From Sediminimonas sp. (lineage in GTDB: Bacteria > Pseudomonadota > Alphaproteobacteria > Rhodobacterales > Rhodobacteraceae), in contig NZ_JAGXFK010000060.1 of assembly GCF_024637375.1 (NCBI RefSeq), forward strand, positions 1 through 36,027: a stretch of DNA of 36,027 bases, read 5' to 3'. Positions within the stretch are counted from its first letter, which is position 1, and each line of letters begins with the position of its first letter. The notes beneath the pieces are model-generated. The model did not search any database, was not told the DNA's origin, and saw nothing but the letters and a program-made list of their open reading frames with translations. This document shows positions 18,168-26,779 of this stretch, piece by piece. The position numbers were made by a program, and so were the translations under genes.

Positions 18168-18356
18168 ATGGGCATCGACACCGAACGCGACATCGAGGCC
18201 AACCTGCGCATCGGCCCCACCAACGTGGGCATGGTGCGTCTGTTCATCGAGGCCGACGGCACCGAGATCCCGATGGATTTCACCCCCGACGAGGCCGACG
18301 ACATCGCCGAGGAAATTCGCGCCGCTGCTGCGGGCGCGCGCAAGCTCAGCCGTTGA
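18168..18356 (+). CDS. DUF6324 small protein
   Basis: A 62-residue acidic protein, beginning MGIDTERDIEANLRIGPTN and ending in a helical, Ala-rich tail. It matches the small DUF6324 family of Rhodobacterales; function unknown. A good AGAAGGAGAACCGGAA ribosome site precedes the ATG at 18168, which supports it as a real gene despite its size. Its last 11 bases overlap the 3' end of the convergent mmcB. There is no signal peptide or membrane segment. Confidence 0.82.
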   Translation: MGIDTERDIEANLRIGPTNVGMVRLFIEADGTEIPMDFTPDEADDIAEEIRAAAAGARKLSR

Positions 18357-18801
18357 TCCGCGACTGCGGGTCGCGCAGGGCGTGCAGCCGCCGCGCGGCG
18401 TGGACCGCGAACTTGCGCGTCAGCACCTTGCGCCGGGCCGGGGCCAACGGCGATTGCGGTGCCATGCGCAGGATCTCGGCGCCGAAGCTGTCGGCCACGA
18501 TGAGGCCGGTATCCTCGGGCAGCACCTCTTGCGGAAAGGCATCGTCCACGGCCCAGAAAAAGCGGTCGCACCACGGCAGATAGCCCTGCCATTTACCGTC
18601 GGCGCGAAAATCGGCCAGCGACGACTTGCACTCGACCACCCACAACTCGCCCTTCGGGCCAAGGCCCATCACGTCTACGCGCAGCCCGCGCGCGGGCGTG
18701 AATTCCTCGACGCTGGCGAATCCGAACCCATCCAGCGCGCGGGCGACGCCACGGGCCAGAACGACACCGGGGCGCGGGGATGGCATGGGCGCGTTCGACA
18801 T
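18346..18801 (-). CDS. mmcB: MmcB-family putative DNA repair endonuclease
   Basis: This 151-residue protein has a PD-(D/E)XK-like core: Asp in GLRVDVMGLG and the ECK triad in ELWVVECKSSLADFR, followed by WQGYLPWCDRFFWAV. It matches MmcB (formerly DUF1052), an SOS-regulated factor for mitomycin C resistance described in Caulobacter. The start at 18801 is chosen because a perfect LexA box lies at 18813-18827, so a longer form starting at 18831 would run through the operator, and because MSNAPMPSP is a normal start. There is no clear Shine-Dalgarno sequence, which fits a leaderless transcript. The 3' end overlaps DUF6324 by 11 bases. Confidence 0.9.
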   Translation of the reverse strand: MSNAPMPSPRPGVVLARGVARALDGFGFASVEEFTPARGLRVDVMGLGPKGELWVVECKSSLADFRADGKWQGYLPWCDRFFWAVDDAFPQEVLPEDTGLIVADSFGAEILRMAPQSPLAPARRKVLTRKFAVHAARRLHALRDPQSRING

Positions 18802-18806
18802 GACCC

Positions 18807-18835
18807 GAATATGAACGAAACACGAACACATGCAA
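18807..18835 (-). promoter_or_regulatory. LexA-controlled mmcB promoter (SOS box in the -35/-10 spacer)
   Basis: On the minus strand TTGCAT (18835-18830) and ATATTC (18812-18807) are separated by exactly 17 bases. That spacer contains GTTC-GTGTTTC-GTTC (18827-18813), a perfect match to the alphaproteobacterial LexA site GTTC-N7-GTTC. The ATG begins five bases after the -10 box, where transcription should begin. The box itself is seen directly; promoter boxes and leaderless start are inferred. Confidence 0.85.
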
Positions 18836-18839
18836 GCCC

Positions 18840-18868
18840 TTGCCGATAGGGGCGCTGCACATTACCTA
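18840..18868 (+). promoter_or_regulatory. Possible promoter of the downstream structured RNA
   Basis: TTGCCG (18840-18845) and TACCTA (18863-18868) are 17 bases apart on the plus strand, which predicts a transcript start near 18875, exactly at the base of the outer helix of the candidate RNA. The -10 box is a weak match, with A instead of T at -7, as in many CarD-dependent Rhodobacter promoters. Confidence 0.35.
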
Positions 18869-18870
18869 GG

Positions 18871-19036
18871 ACTCAGGCGGGTTCTGCTCTTCGCGTGAAC
18901 GGTTACATTCCAGTGGCCTTAATCACTTCCGAGGGAGCTGGCTCTGTTCAGGCCCTGGTCTGATTACCCGGCGCCCACCTGTACTCGCAGGCTCTCGGGA
19001 ATGCGCTAACCACACGGTCGCTGCGGGCCCGCCGCC
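18871..19036 (+). ncRNA. Candidate structured RNA, about 160 nt, 6S-like architecture
   Basis: The 18828-19152 stretch has no gene. On the plus strand GGCGGGTTC (18876-18884) pairs with GGGCCCGCC (19025-19033), and GGTTA+CATTCC (18901-18911) pairs with GGAATG+TAACC (18998-19003, 19007-19011, with a CGC bulge). Between the two helices is an internal loop of 16 and 13 nt. Inside, CCGAGGG (18929-18935) can pair with CTCTCGG (18992-18998), in competition with one base of the second helix, and CCTG-TACTCG-CAGG (18978-18991) forms a hairpin. All G-U pairs favour the plus strand. A closing stem, a central bubble and a long imperfect hairpin at this size resemble 6S RNA, but I do not recognise sequence proof. 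Confidence 0.45.
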
Positions 19037-19087
19037 CAATCCACGCAGGACACCGTCGCGCCGCAGGACGGCACCGACAGGGCAAAC

Positions 19088-19118
19088 GAAAGCGCGCCAA
19101 GGTTGCCCCCCGGCGCGC
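19088..19118 (-). terminator. Probable terminator after the 109-residue membrane protein gene
   Basis: On the minus strand a 7-bp stem GCGCGCC/GGCGCGC (complements of 19112-19118 and 19092-19098) is followed by TTTCGTTT, about 35 bases after the gene's stop codon. The T tract is interrupted, so this is a moderate call. Confidence 0.55.
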
Positions 19119-19152
19119 GCATTGCTACGTCATCTCGTATGTGCGGCCGCGT

Positions 19153-19482
19153 TCAGCGGCGCTTGCCCGTGGCCTTGGCCTTGGCCGCGGCGCGCACCGG
19201 CACCAGCCGGGTCAGATCGACGCGGATCGCGTCGCGCTTGCCGCCGTGGTCGTCATCGTCGCTGTCCTTGAGGTTCATGACCGCGATGGCGAATTGCACC
19301 CCCGCGAACACGAAGCCGTTGGACAACCACAGAATGAACACCGCAAGCAGCCCCACGTCGGAATGGGTCACGAGGTGCCACAGGTTGGCGACGTTGAAGT
19401 AAAGCAGCATCGCCACGAACGCCGCCGCGATGGCATAGCCGATAATGACATGGGTGATATAAAGGCGGATGAGCTTGGGCAT
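19153..19482 (-). CDS. Small two-helix membrane protein of unknown function
   Basis: This 109-residue protein has two hydrophobic segments, at about residues 7-29 (LYITHVIIGYAIAAAFVAML) and 43-69 (VGLLAVFILWLSNGFVFAGV), then an acidic DSDDDD patch and a very basic tail (AAAKAKATGKRR). I chose ATG 19482, preceded by CGGAGCGACCCG; the frame runs open further upstream but that part lies over the BCCT gene in another frame and is not coding-like. I do not recognise a family with known function. It lies 101 bases downstream of the BCCT transporter gene on the same strand and could be co-transcribed with it. Confidence 0.75.
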   Translation of the reverse strand: MPKLIRLYITHVIIGYAIAAAFVAMLLYFNVANLWHLVTHSDVGLLAVFILWLSNGFVFAGVQFAIAVMNLKDSDDDDHGGKRDAIRVDLTRLVPVRAAAKAKATGKRR

Positions 19483-19583
19483 CGGGTCGCTCCGTCGGTT
19501 CGGGTGTCTCTCAAACGTATCGTGCATGCGGCATATTACAACCCGCCGCACCGCCCCTGCGCCAAATTGTGGCGGAACCGCGC

Positions 19584-21251
19584 TCAGCCCCCGCTCGCAT
19601 CGCCGGACGCGGGCGCATCGCAGTCGGGGGCGTTCGGGTGGGCGCGCTCGGCCGCCTCTTCGGCGGCGATCCGTTCGGCCTCGCGCAGCAAAAGCCGCTC
19701 GATCCGGCGCTCCAGAAGGCGTGCTTTCTCGTCCTGCTGGGCGAAATCCTCGTGGATGTCGCGCAACAGCGCCGCCGCAACCCCGCACATCAGCAGCATG
19801 AAGGGGAAGGCCGCGATGATCGACACCGTGCGAAGACCCTCCAGCCCGCCGCTGAGCAGCAGCACGACAACCACCATAAGCTGCGTCACGCCCCACATCA
19901 GACGCAGCGAGACCGCCGGGCTGAGCACGCCGCGGGCCGTGAACATGCCCAGCACCACGGTCGCCGAATCGGCCGAGGTGACAAGGAACATGGTCACCAG
20001 AAGGATCGCCAGCACCGCCCACAGCGTACCGCCGGGCAACTGGTCGAGCATCACGTACAGCCCCGCCGGCACCTCGCGCGCCACCGCGTCGGCGATGCCG
20101 GCGTTTTCGAATATCTCGAAATGGATGGCCGCGCCACCGAAGGTCGAGAACCACAGCATGCTCAACGCCACCGGCACCACCATCACGCCCAGCACGAACT
20201 CGCGGATCGTGCGCCCGCGCGAAATGCGGGCGATGAAGCTGCCCACGAACGGCGCCCAACTAAGCCCCCAGGCCCAGTAGAAGATCGTCCATTGCTCGAC
20301 CCATTCGCCGCCCGAATAGGGGCTAGTGACAAGGCTCATCTGCACCACGTTGCCAAGGTATTCGCCCAGGGTCTGCGTCATCACGCCGAAAACGAAGCTG
20401 GTCGGCCCCAGCAACAGCACCACCAGCAGCAGCAGGCCCGCCAGCGCCATGTTGAGGTTGCTCAGCCCCCGCACACCGCGATCCAGCGGCGTCGTCGCCG
20501 ACAGCATGAACAACGCCCCCACAACCCCGAGGATCAGCAGTTGAACGCCGAACCCGTATGGCAGCCCCGTAAGGCGCGCCAGCCCGCTGTTGATCTGCAA
20601 GGCGCCAAGGCCCAGCGTCGTGGCCACACCGAACACCGTTGAAACCACTGTGAGGATATCCACCGCCTCGCCCCAGCCGCCGTCGGTGCGCGCGCCCAGA
20701 AGCGGGCGTAGCGTTTCGCTGATCAGGCCGCGGCTCTGGTGGCGGAAGCGGACATAGGCGATCGCCAGCCCGACCAGCGCGAAGCTGGCCCATTGATGCA
20801 GGCCCCAGTGGAAAAAGGCATATCGCATCCCCGCCTGCGCCGCCACCTGGGTGCGCGGCAACCCGGTTCCCAGCGGCGGGTCGTTGAAATGCATCATCGG
20901 TTCGGCCACGCCCCAGAACACCAGCCCCACGCCCATGCCGCCGGAAAAGATCATCGCCAGCCAGCTTGGGTAGGAAAACTCGGGCGCCTCGTCGTCTGGA
21001 CCCAGCCGGATGCTACCGGCTCGCGACAGCCCCAGATAGAGCACGAACCCCACGAAAACCGTGGTGACCAGCAGATACATCCATCCGACATTGGCCGCCG
21101 TGGCGTGCAGGATGGCCTGCGCACCGCGCTGCACTGCGCTTGGGGCGATGGCCGCCGCGACGACAAACGCCACCACGATCAGGATCGACACCCGGAACAC
21201 CCGCCCGACATCGCCCAGAGTGCCTTGAATCGTCCGCAACAGCGTCTTCAT
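19584..21251 (-). CDS. BCCT-family betaine/choline/carnitine-type transporter
   Basis: This 555-residue secondary transporter has the 12-helix BCCT layout. Diagnostic segments include GGMGVGLVFWGVAEPMMHF (glycine-rich stretch of TM3) and the Trp-rich motif WTIFYWAWGLSWAPFVGSFI with ARISRGRTIREF. The family takes up quaternary ammonium or sulfonium compounds such as glycine betaine, choline, carnitine or DMSP, for osmoprotection or as nutrients. The GMGVG sequence resembles Na+-coupled betaine-type members more than the proton-independent carnitine exchanger, but substrate remains a guess. The C-terminal tail is long, charged and partly coiled (DEKARLLERRIERLLLREAE). Start ATG 21251, 50 bases after the nusB stop. 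Confidence 0.93.
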   Translation of the reverse strand: MKTLLRTIQGTLGDVGRVFRVSILIVVAFVVAAAIAPSAVQRGAQAILHATAANVGWMYLLVTTVFVGFVLYLGLSRAGSIRLGPDDEAPEFSYPSWLAMIFSGGMGVGLVFWGVAEPMMHFNDPPLGTGLPRTQVAAQAGMRYAFFHWGLHQWASFALVGLAIAYVRFRHQSRGLISETLRPLLGARTDGGWGEAVDILTVVSTVFGVATTLGLGALQINSGLARLTGLPYGFGVQLLILGVVGALFMLSATTPLDRGVRGLSNLNMALAGLLLLVVLLLGPTSFVFGVMTQTLGEYLGNVVQMSLVTSPYSGGEWVEQWTIFYWAWGLSWAPFVGSFIARISRGRTIREFVLGVMVVPVALSMLWFSTFGGAAIHFEIFENAGIADAVAREVPAGLYVMLDQLPGGTLWAVLAILLVTMFLVTSADSATVVLGMFTARGVLSPAVSLRLMWGVTQLMVVVVLLLSGGLEGLRTVSIIAAFPFMLLMCGVAAALLRDIHEDFAQQDEKARLLERRIERLLLREAERIAAEEAAERAHPNAPDCDAPASGDASGG

Positions 21252-21301
21252 CCAACGTGTCCCGTGCCTTGCAGTTCACGACGCCCGGATTCCGCGCGCG
21301 T

Positions 21302-21793
21302 TCAGAATGCCTCGGGTTTCGCCGCGTGGGCCATGTGGTCGACGATGGCGTTGACGAAATCGCCTTCCTTGCCCTCGGGGAAAAAGGCACGCGCGATGGA
21401 GACATATTCGCTGATCACCACCCGTGGCGGCGTGTCCGAGGCAACCAGTTCCGCCCCGGCAGCGCGAAACAGCGCCCGCAACGTCGGGTCGATCCGGTCG
21501 ATCGGCCACTTGGCGACCAGCGCGCGGTCAGTCATCCGGTCGATCCGCGACTGCCAGTTCACCGCATCGTCGAGGATACGCCCGAACAGGTCAACATCGC
21601 CGTCCAGCAACTCGGCCCCGTCATGCGACTCGCCAAAGCGGTAAGCCAGGAATTCGGCACGCACCGACTCGCTGCTTTGCTGCGAATGCTCCATCTGGAA
21701 CAGCGCCTGCACGGCGTAAAGCCGCGCGGCGGATTTCATCCGGCGCCTGAGATTGCCCGACAGTTCCTGCGGCCGATCGTCTTCGCTGGTCAT
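21302..21793 (-). CDS. nusB: Transcription antitermination factor NusB
   Basis: This 163-residue protein is an all-helical NusB with the typical elements RLYAVQALFQMEHS near the N-terminus and VVISEYVSIARAFFPEGKEGDFVNAIVD near the C-terminus. With NusE (S10) it binds boxA RNA in ribosomal RNA antitermination. The ATG at 21793 overlaps the ribH stop codon as ATGA, so translation is coupled. NusB at the end of riboflavin operons is a widespread arrangement in proteobacteria. There is no sign of truncation. Confidence 0.95.
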   Translation of the reverse strand: MTSEDDRPQELSGNLRRRMKSAARLYAVQALFQMEHSQQSSESVRAEFLAYRFGESHDGAELLDGDVDLFGRILDDAVNWQSRIDRMTDRALVAKWPIDRIDPTLRALFRAAGAELVASDTPPRVVISEYVSIARAFFPEGKEGDFVNAIVDHMAHAAKPEAF

Positions 21794-22340
21794 GAGGTGC
21801 TGGTGCCCTTGCTCTGGTGGCCCGCGGCTGCGGGGGCCGGCCCGGTCTGGAATCCGACCCCGGAACGGGGCGAGCCCCACTTACGGGCAAGCGCGACCAG
21901 ATGCAAGGCGGCCGCGGCGGCACCGCCGCCCTTGTTCTGCGCCGCCGGATCGGCACGCACCTCGGCCTGTTCGCGGTTTTCGACGGTCAGGATGCCGTTG
22001 CCGATGCACAACCCCTGCAAGCCCAGCAGCGTCAGCGCGCGCGAGCTGTCGTTGCACACGGTCTCGTAATGCGTCGTCTCGCCGCGGATCACGCAACCAA
22101 GCGCCACGAAGCCGTCGAAATCGCGCATCCGGCCGGCCATGCCGATGGCTGCCGGCAACTCCAGCGCACCGGGCACTTCCACGGTCTCGAAGCTGCCGCC
22201 GGCGGCGTCGATCTCGGCGCGGGCGCCGGCCAGCAGGTTGTCGGCGATGTCGCGGTAAAATGGCGCCACCGCGATCAGCAGTTTCACGGGCTCGTCGAAC
22301 TTCGGGCGCGGCAGGCCGTCATGGGATTCGCTTGTCGCCA

Positions 22341-22344
<4 letters not shown>
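21790..22344 (-). CDS. ribH: 6,7-dimethyl-8-ribityllumazine synthase
   Basis: Lumazine synthase condenses 5-amino-6-ribitylaminouracil with 3,4-dihydroxy-2-butanone 4-phosphate, the penultimate riboflavin step. The 184-residue protein shows VEVPGALELPAAI, ALGCVIRGETTHYETV with the catalytic His, and GNGILTVENREQAEVRA. It is longer than usual because of a Gly/Pro/Ser-rich tail of about 30 residues (after LARKWGSP) that overlaps the nusB start and is probably disordered. The start at 22344 overlaps the ribB stop; a second ATG follows at once, so 22341 is an alternative. Confidence 0.95.
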
Positions 22345-23483
<1,139 letters not shown>

Positions 23484-23568
23484 CGGATACCCTTGCGTTG
23501 ACGCCCCGCCAGATAGCCCGTCGCGCCCCGGATTGCCAGTCAAACCTGTGCCGATGCGGCGCCGCGGT

Positions 23569-24540
23569 TCAACCGCGGAAACGCCACAACGCCGGCAGGA
23601 AACGGTAGCCATCCGCCTCGCGCAGCACATGGCCGACACCGGGGAAGGCGAAGTGGTAACCCAGAACCGCGATCCCGTCGGCGGCGGCCATGTCCAGCAG
23701 CCGCATCCGCGTCGTCACCGCCATCTCGCCATCGGAGTCAAACCCGTTATACCATTTCGGCCGCGCGAAGCTGAGCAGCGAATGCGTCATCGCGTCGCCG
23801 AGCGCCATCAACTGCTTGCCGCCGCTTTCGACGACCACGCTCATGTGCCCCGGTGTATGGCCGGGCGTGTCGACCATGCGGATACCGGGCGCCACCTCGT
23901 GGCCATCGCGCGCCAGCACCCAGTCGGCACCGTCGACGTTGATCGAGTTGACCGCGCCCAGCACGAATTGCTGATCCTCGGCCGGCACCTGGTTGACCAG
24001 GTCGTCCTGGGTCCAGTAGCGATGCTCGGCCTCGCCGATGAAGTATCGCGCGCCGGGGATGATCGCCTCGTCGAAGCCGTCGCGCACGCCCCAGATATGG
24101 TCGGGGTGCGCATGGGTGATGACCACATGGGTGATGCTGCCGGGGTCGATGCCCGCGGCGCCGAGATTGTCCATCAGCCGCCCCGTGGTGGGCAGGAACC
24201 GGTTGCCCGAGCCGACATCGACCAGCACCCGCGCCTCGCCAAGGTCGATGACGAGGTGGTTGGTGTGGGAATAGCCCATCTCGGCCGACAGGTAATGCCG
24301 GCGCAGGAAGGCCTGCACCTCTTCGGGGTCGGCGTTGACCCCGGTGCCATCGGTGGGCAGCGAAAAATATCCGTCCGAAACCACGGTCAGTTCCGCCTCA
24401 CCCATGGTGAAACGATAATGGCTCGGGTTGGCTTTGGCCGGCGCGCCCAGGGTCGCCCGCGCCGCGGCGGGCAGAGCAAAGGCGGGCGCCATCGCGGCCA
24501 GTCTCAGGATGTCGCGGCGTTTGGGTCGCAATAGGGTCAT
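23569..24540 (-). CDS. Exported metallo-beta-lactamase-fold hydrolase (probable Tat substrate)
   Basis: The 323-residue protein begins with a twin-arginine-type signal (RPKRRDILRLAAMAPAFALP, cleavage probably after AAARA), so it is likely exported folded. The mature part is an MBL-fold domain with THAHPDH, the main zinc-binding motif, VDTPGHTPGHMSVVV supplying a further His, ALGDAMTH with the bridging Asp, and a late His in VLGYHFAFPG. Lactonase, phosphotriesterase-like and AHL-hydrolysing relatives share this plan; the substrate is unknown. It lies between ribE and ribB on the same strand with no obvious link to riboflavin synthesis. Start ATG 24540, preceded by AGGAGGATATCGAC. Confidence 0.9.
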   Translation of the reverse strand: MTLLRPKRRDILRLAAMAPAFALPAAARATLGAPAKANPSHYRFTMGEAELTVVSDGYFSLPTDGTGVNADPEEVQAFLRRHYLSAEMGYSHTNHLVIDLGEARVLVDVGSGNRFLPTTGRLMDNLGAAGIDPGSITHVVITHAHPDHIWGVRDGFDEAIIPGARYFIGEAEHRYWTQDDLVNQVPAEDQQFVLGAVNSINVDGADWVLARDGHEVAPGIRMVDTPGHTPGHMSVVVESGGKQLMALGDAMTHSLLSFARPKWYNGFDSDGEMAVTTRMRLLDMAAADGIAVLGYHFAFPGVGHVLREADGYRFLPALWRFRG

Positions 24541-24622
24541 GTCGATATCCTCCTTCTCGGACGGGACCGAGGATAGGCGGTGTGCCACACAACGCAACGC
24601 ATTTCGTGAATATATTCGCGGC

Positions 24623-24682
24623 GCCTCAGCCCATCTCGCCTCAGCCCATCTCGCCTCAGCCCATTTCGCCTCAGCCCATTTC
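24623..24682. repeat. Four tandem 15-bp repeats carrying the ribE stop codon
   Basis: Four consecutive 15-bp units, GCCTCAGCCCATCTC twice and then GCCTCAGCCCATTTC twice, differ at one position. Read with ribE on the minus strand, each unit is GAR ATG GGC TGA GGC, that is the last codons and stop of ribE followed by three in-frame copies. The unit nearest the gene supplies the real end. Confidence 0.95.
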
Positions 24683-25258
24683 CTTGAGCCGCGCCACGTA
24701 GCGCGCCAGCGTATCGATTTCCAGGTTCACCGCGTCGCCCGCGTCAACGTCGCCCCAGGTGGTGACCTGCTTGGTGTGGGGAATGAAATTGACCCCGAAC
24801 TCGCAGCCTTCGACCTCGTTCACCGTCAGCGAGGTGCCGTTGAGCGCGACCGACCCCTTGGGCGCGATGAACCGGGCCAGGTCGTGCGGCGCGCGCAGGG
24901 TGACGCGGGTGCTGTCGCCCTCGTCCGTCACCGCGACCACCTGCGCCAGCCCGTCGATATGGCCCGACACGATATGCCCGCCCAGTTCGTCGCCGACCTT
25001 CAGCGCGCGTTCGAGGTTGACGCGCTGCCCCTCGGCCCATCCGCCCAGATTGGTGCGCGCCACCGTCTCGGCGGAGATGTCCACATCGAACCAGTCCGGC
25101 CCGGTATCGACCACGGTCAGGCATACCCCGTCGCAGGCGATCGAGGCGCCCAGATCGACGCCTTCCATGTCGTAGTGCGTGCCGATCCGGGCGCGCAGGT
25201 CGCCGCGGTTTTCCAGCGACCGCACCGTGCCGATGTCGGTTATGATGCCGGTGAACAT
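24671..25258 (-). CDS. ribE: Riboflavin synthase, alpha subunit
   Basis: Riboflavin synthase dismutates two 6,7-dimethyl-8-ribityllumazine molecules to riboflavin plus the pyrimidine precursor. The 195-residue protein has the classic MFTGIITDIGTV start and two tandem lumazine-binding barrels, the first with CDGVCLTVVD and the second with VALNGTSLTVNEVEG, plus GGHIVSGHIDG between them. Start ATG 25258 is the conserved residue. It is divergent from the capsule gene at 25395 across 136 bases with no FMN riboswitch visible. Its last codons and stop lie in a four-copy 15-bp tandem repeat. ribD lies on the same strand 4.9 kb away, beyond the capsule genes. Confidence 0.96.
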   Translation of the reverse strand: MFTGIITDIGTVRSLENRGDLRARIGTHYDMEGVDLGASIACDGVCLTVVDTGPDWFDVDISAETVARTNLGGWAEGQRVNLERALKVGDELGGHIVSGHIDGLAQVVAVTDEGDSTRVTLRAPHDLARFIAPKGSVALNGTSLTVNEVEGCEFGVNFIPHTKQVTTWGDVDAGDAVNLEIDTLARYVARLKEMG

Positions 25259-25394
25259 GGCCTTTGCCTCCGTGGTGATGGGCGGCCCGAAGCACGACCG
25301 CTTTCGCCCGTCAGGTAGCCCTGTCAGCCGCGCGTGGCAAGATTCGTCAAGGTTGCGCCTTACTTTTGTCCCGTGGAGCGGCTAATCAGGCCGC

Positions 25395-26726
25395 ATGAGG
25401 GACGATCGCCGCGCAACGGGTACGGATGCCACCACGCCAGGGGAATCCCCCGGCGGGCGGGCTTTCCTGTTCCTGCAAGGCCCGCACGGCCCGTTCTTTC
25501 ACCAGCTCGCCACCATGCTGCGCCGCGCCGGGGCGCGGGCCTGGCGCGTGGGCTTCAACGCCGGTGACCGCGTCTTCTGGCCGCACGGGGCCAGCTACAT
25601 CCCGTTTCGCGGCCGGGCCGAGGACTGGCCCGCCACTCTGTCGGCGCTGCTCGATTCCCACGACATCACCGATATCGTCCTCTACGGCGATACCCGCGCC
25701 ATTCATGCCCGCGCGCGCGAGATCGCGCAGCAGCGCGACCTCAGGGTGCATGTCTTCGAAGAAGGGTATCTGCGCCCCTACTGGGTCAGCTACGAGCGCG
25801 GCGGCTCGAACGGCCATTCGCGGCTGATGCAGATGTCGGTGGAGGCGATGCGCGAGGCGCTGGCGCACAGCGATACCGAAGCCCCCGCCGCGCCGGCCTT
25901 GTGGGGCGACATGCGCGAGCACATCTTCTACGGCGCGCTCTACCACTGGTTCGTGATGTGCGCCAATCGAGGCTACCGCAACTTCCGCCCGCACCGCGAC
26001 CTGACGGTCAGCCGCGAGTTCCGCCTCTACCTGCGGCGGCTCCTGCTGATGCCGTTCCATGCCGTCGAGCGGCGCCTGACCACGCTGCGTATCCGGCTGG
26101 GGCGCTTTCCCTACCATGTCGCGCTGTTGCAGCTTGAACACGACGCCAGCTTTCGCGCCCATTCGCCGTTCTCTTCGATGACCGAGTTCCTCGACCTGGT
26201 GATCGACGGCTTCGCGCACGGCGCGCCGGCGCATCACCACCTCGTCATCAAGGCCCATCCGCTGGAGGACGGGCGCGTCAACCTGCGCCGCGAGATCGCC
26301 CGCCGTGCCGCCGCGGCGGGCGTCGGCGGGCGCGTGCATTTCCTGCTGGGCGGCAAGCTGGCGCAGCTTCTCGACGAGGCGCGCAGCGCCGTCACCATCA
26401 ACTCGACGGCCGGGCAGCAGGTGCTGTGGCGCGGCCTGCCGCTCAAGGCCTTCGGCGACGCGGTCTATGCCAAGGCGGAATTCGTCTCGGACCAGCCGCT
26501 GGCCGAGTTCTTCGCCGCCCCGCGCCACCCCGACCGGCGCGCCTACGACGCCTATCGCCGCTATCTGCTGGACACCAGCCAGGTGCCGGGGGGCTATTAC
26601 TCGGCCCGCGGACGCCGGCAATTGCTGCGCCATGTCGTCGACATGATGCTGTGCGACGCGGACCCCTACGAGGCGCTGGCCACGGGCAAAGCGGCGCAGC
26701 GGCAACAGTTGCAGCTGGTGCGCTGA
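25395..26726 (+). CDS. kpsS: Capsular polysaccharide Kdo transferase, KpsS-like
   Basis: This 443-residue protein matches the KpsS/capsule biosynthesis family: FLFLQGPHGPFFHQLATML near the N-terminus, DIVLYGDTRAIHARARE, VFEEGYLRPYWVSYERGG, FSSMTEFLDLVIDGF, HHHLVIKAHPLEDGRVN and INSTAGQQVLWRGLPLKAFG. In group 2 capsule systems KpsS adds the first beta-Kdo to a phosphatidylglycerol lipid on the cytoplasmic face. The first 25 residues are variable, so a later start is possible; ATG 25395 has CAGGCCGC before it. It heads a three-gene plus-strand group with an OPX lipoprotein and kpsC. The ABC exporter genes kpsMT and the Kdo supply gene kpsU are not in the window. Confidence 0.85.
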   Translation: MRDDRRATGTDATTPGESPGGRAFLFLQGPHGPFFHQLATMLRRAGARAWRVGFNAGDRVFWPHGASYIPFRGRAEDWPATLSALLDSHDITDIVLYGDTRAIHARAREIAQQRDLRVHVFEEGYLRPYWVSYERGGSNGHSRLMQMSVEAMREALAHSDTEAPAAPALWGDMREHIFYGALYHWFVMCANRGYRNFRPHRDLTVSREFRLYLRRLLLMPFHAVERRLTTLRIRLGRFPYHVALLQLEHDASFRAHSPFSSMTEFLDLVIDGFAHGAPAHHHLVIKAHPLEDGRVNLRREIARRAAAAGVGGRVHFLLGGKLAQLLDEARSAVTINSTAGQQVLWRGLPLKAFGDAVYAKAEFVSDQPLAEFFAAPRHPDRRAYDAYRRYLLDTSQVPGGYYSARGRRQLLRHVVDMMLCDADPYEALATGKAAQRQQLQLVR

Positions 26727-26756
26727 CGAAGCCGAACCCTGCTACTGGATTTTCTC

Positions 26757-26779
26757 GTTGCGATACGGTAGTGTTGCGA
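26757..26779. repeat. Direct repeat GTTGCGA upstream of the OPX lipoprotein gene
   Basis: The heptamer GTTGCGA occurs at 26757-26763 and 26773-26779, 16 bp apart, in the 98-bp gap between kpsS and the export lipoprotein gene. It may be a regulator site or chance; the gap is long enough for a second promoter. Confidence 0.3.

Noticed and set aside
18871-19036. SRP RNA, RNase P RNA or tmRNA in the gene-free stretch
   Set aside because: None of their conserved core sequences is present, and the size does not fit RNase P RNA.
23484-23568. FMN riboswitch before ribB, or in the ribE/kpsS gap (25259-25394)
   Set aside because: Neither gap shows the conserved RFN helices and junction sequences; the first is also too short.
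24623-24682. CRISPR-like array
   Set aside because: The units are short and directly adjacent without spacers, and no cas genes are present; it is a simple tandem repeat.
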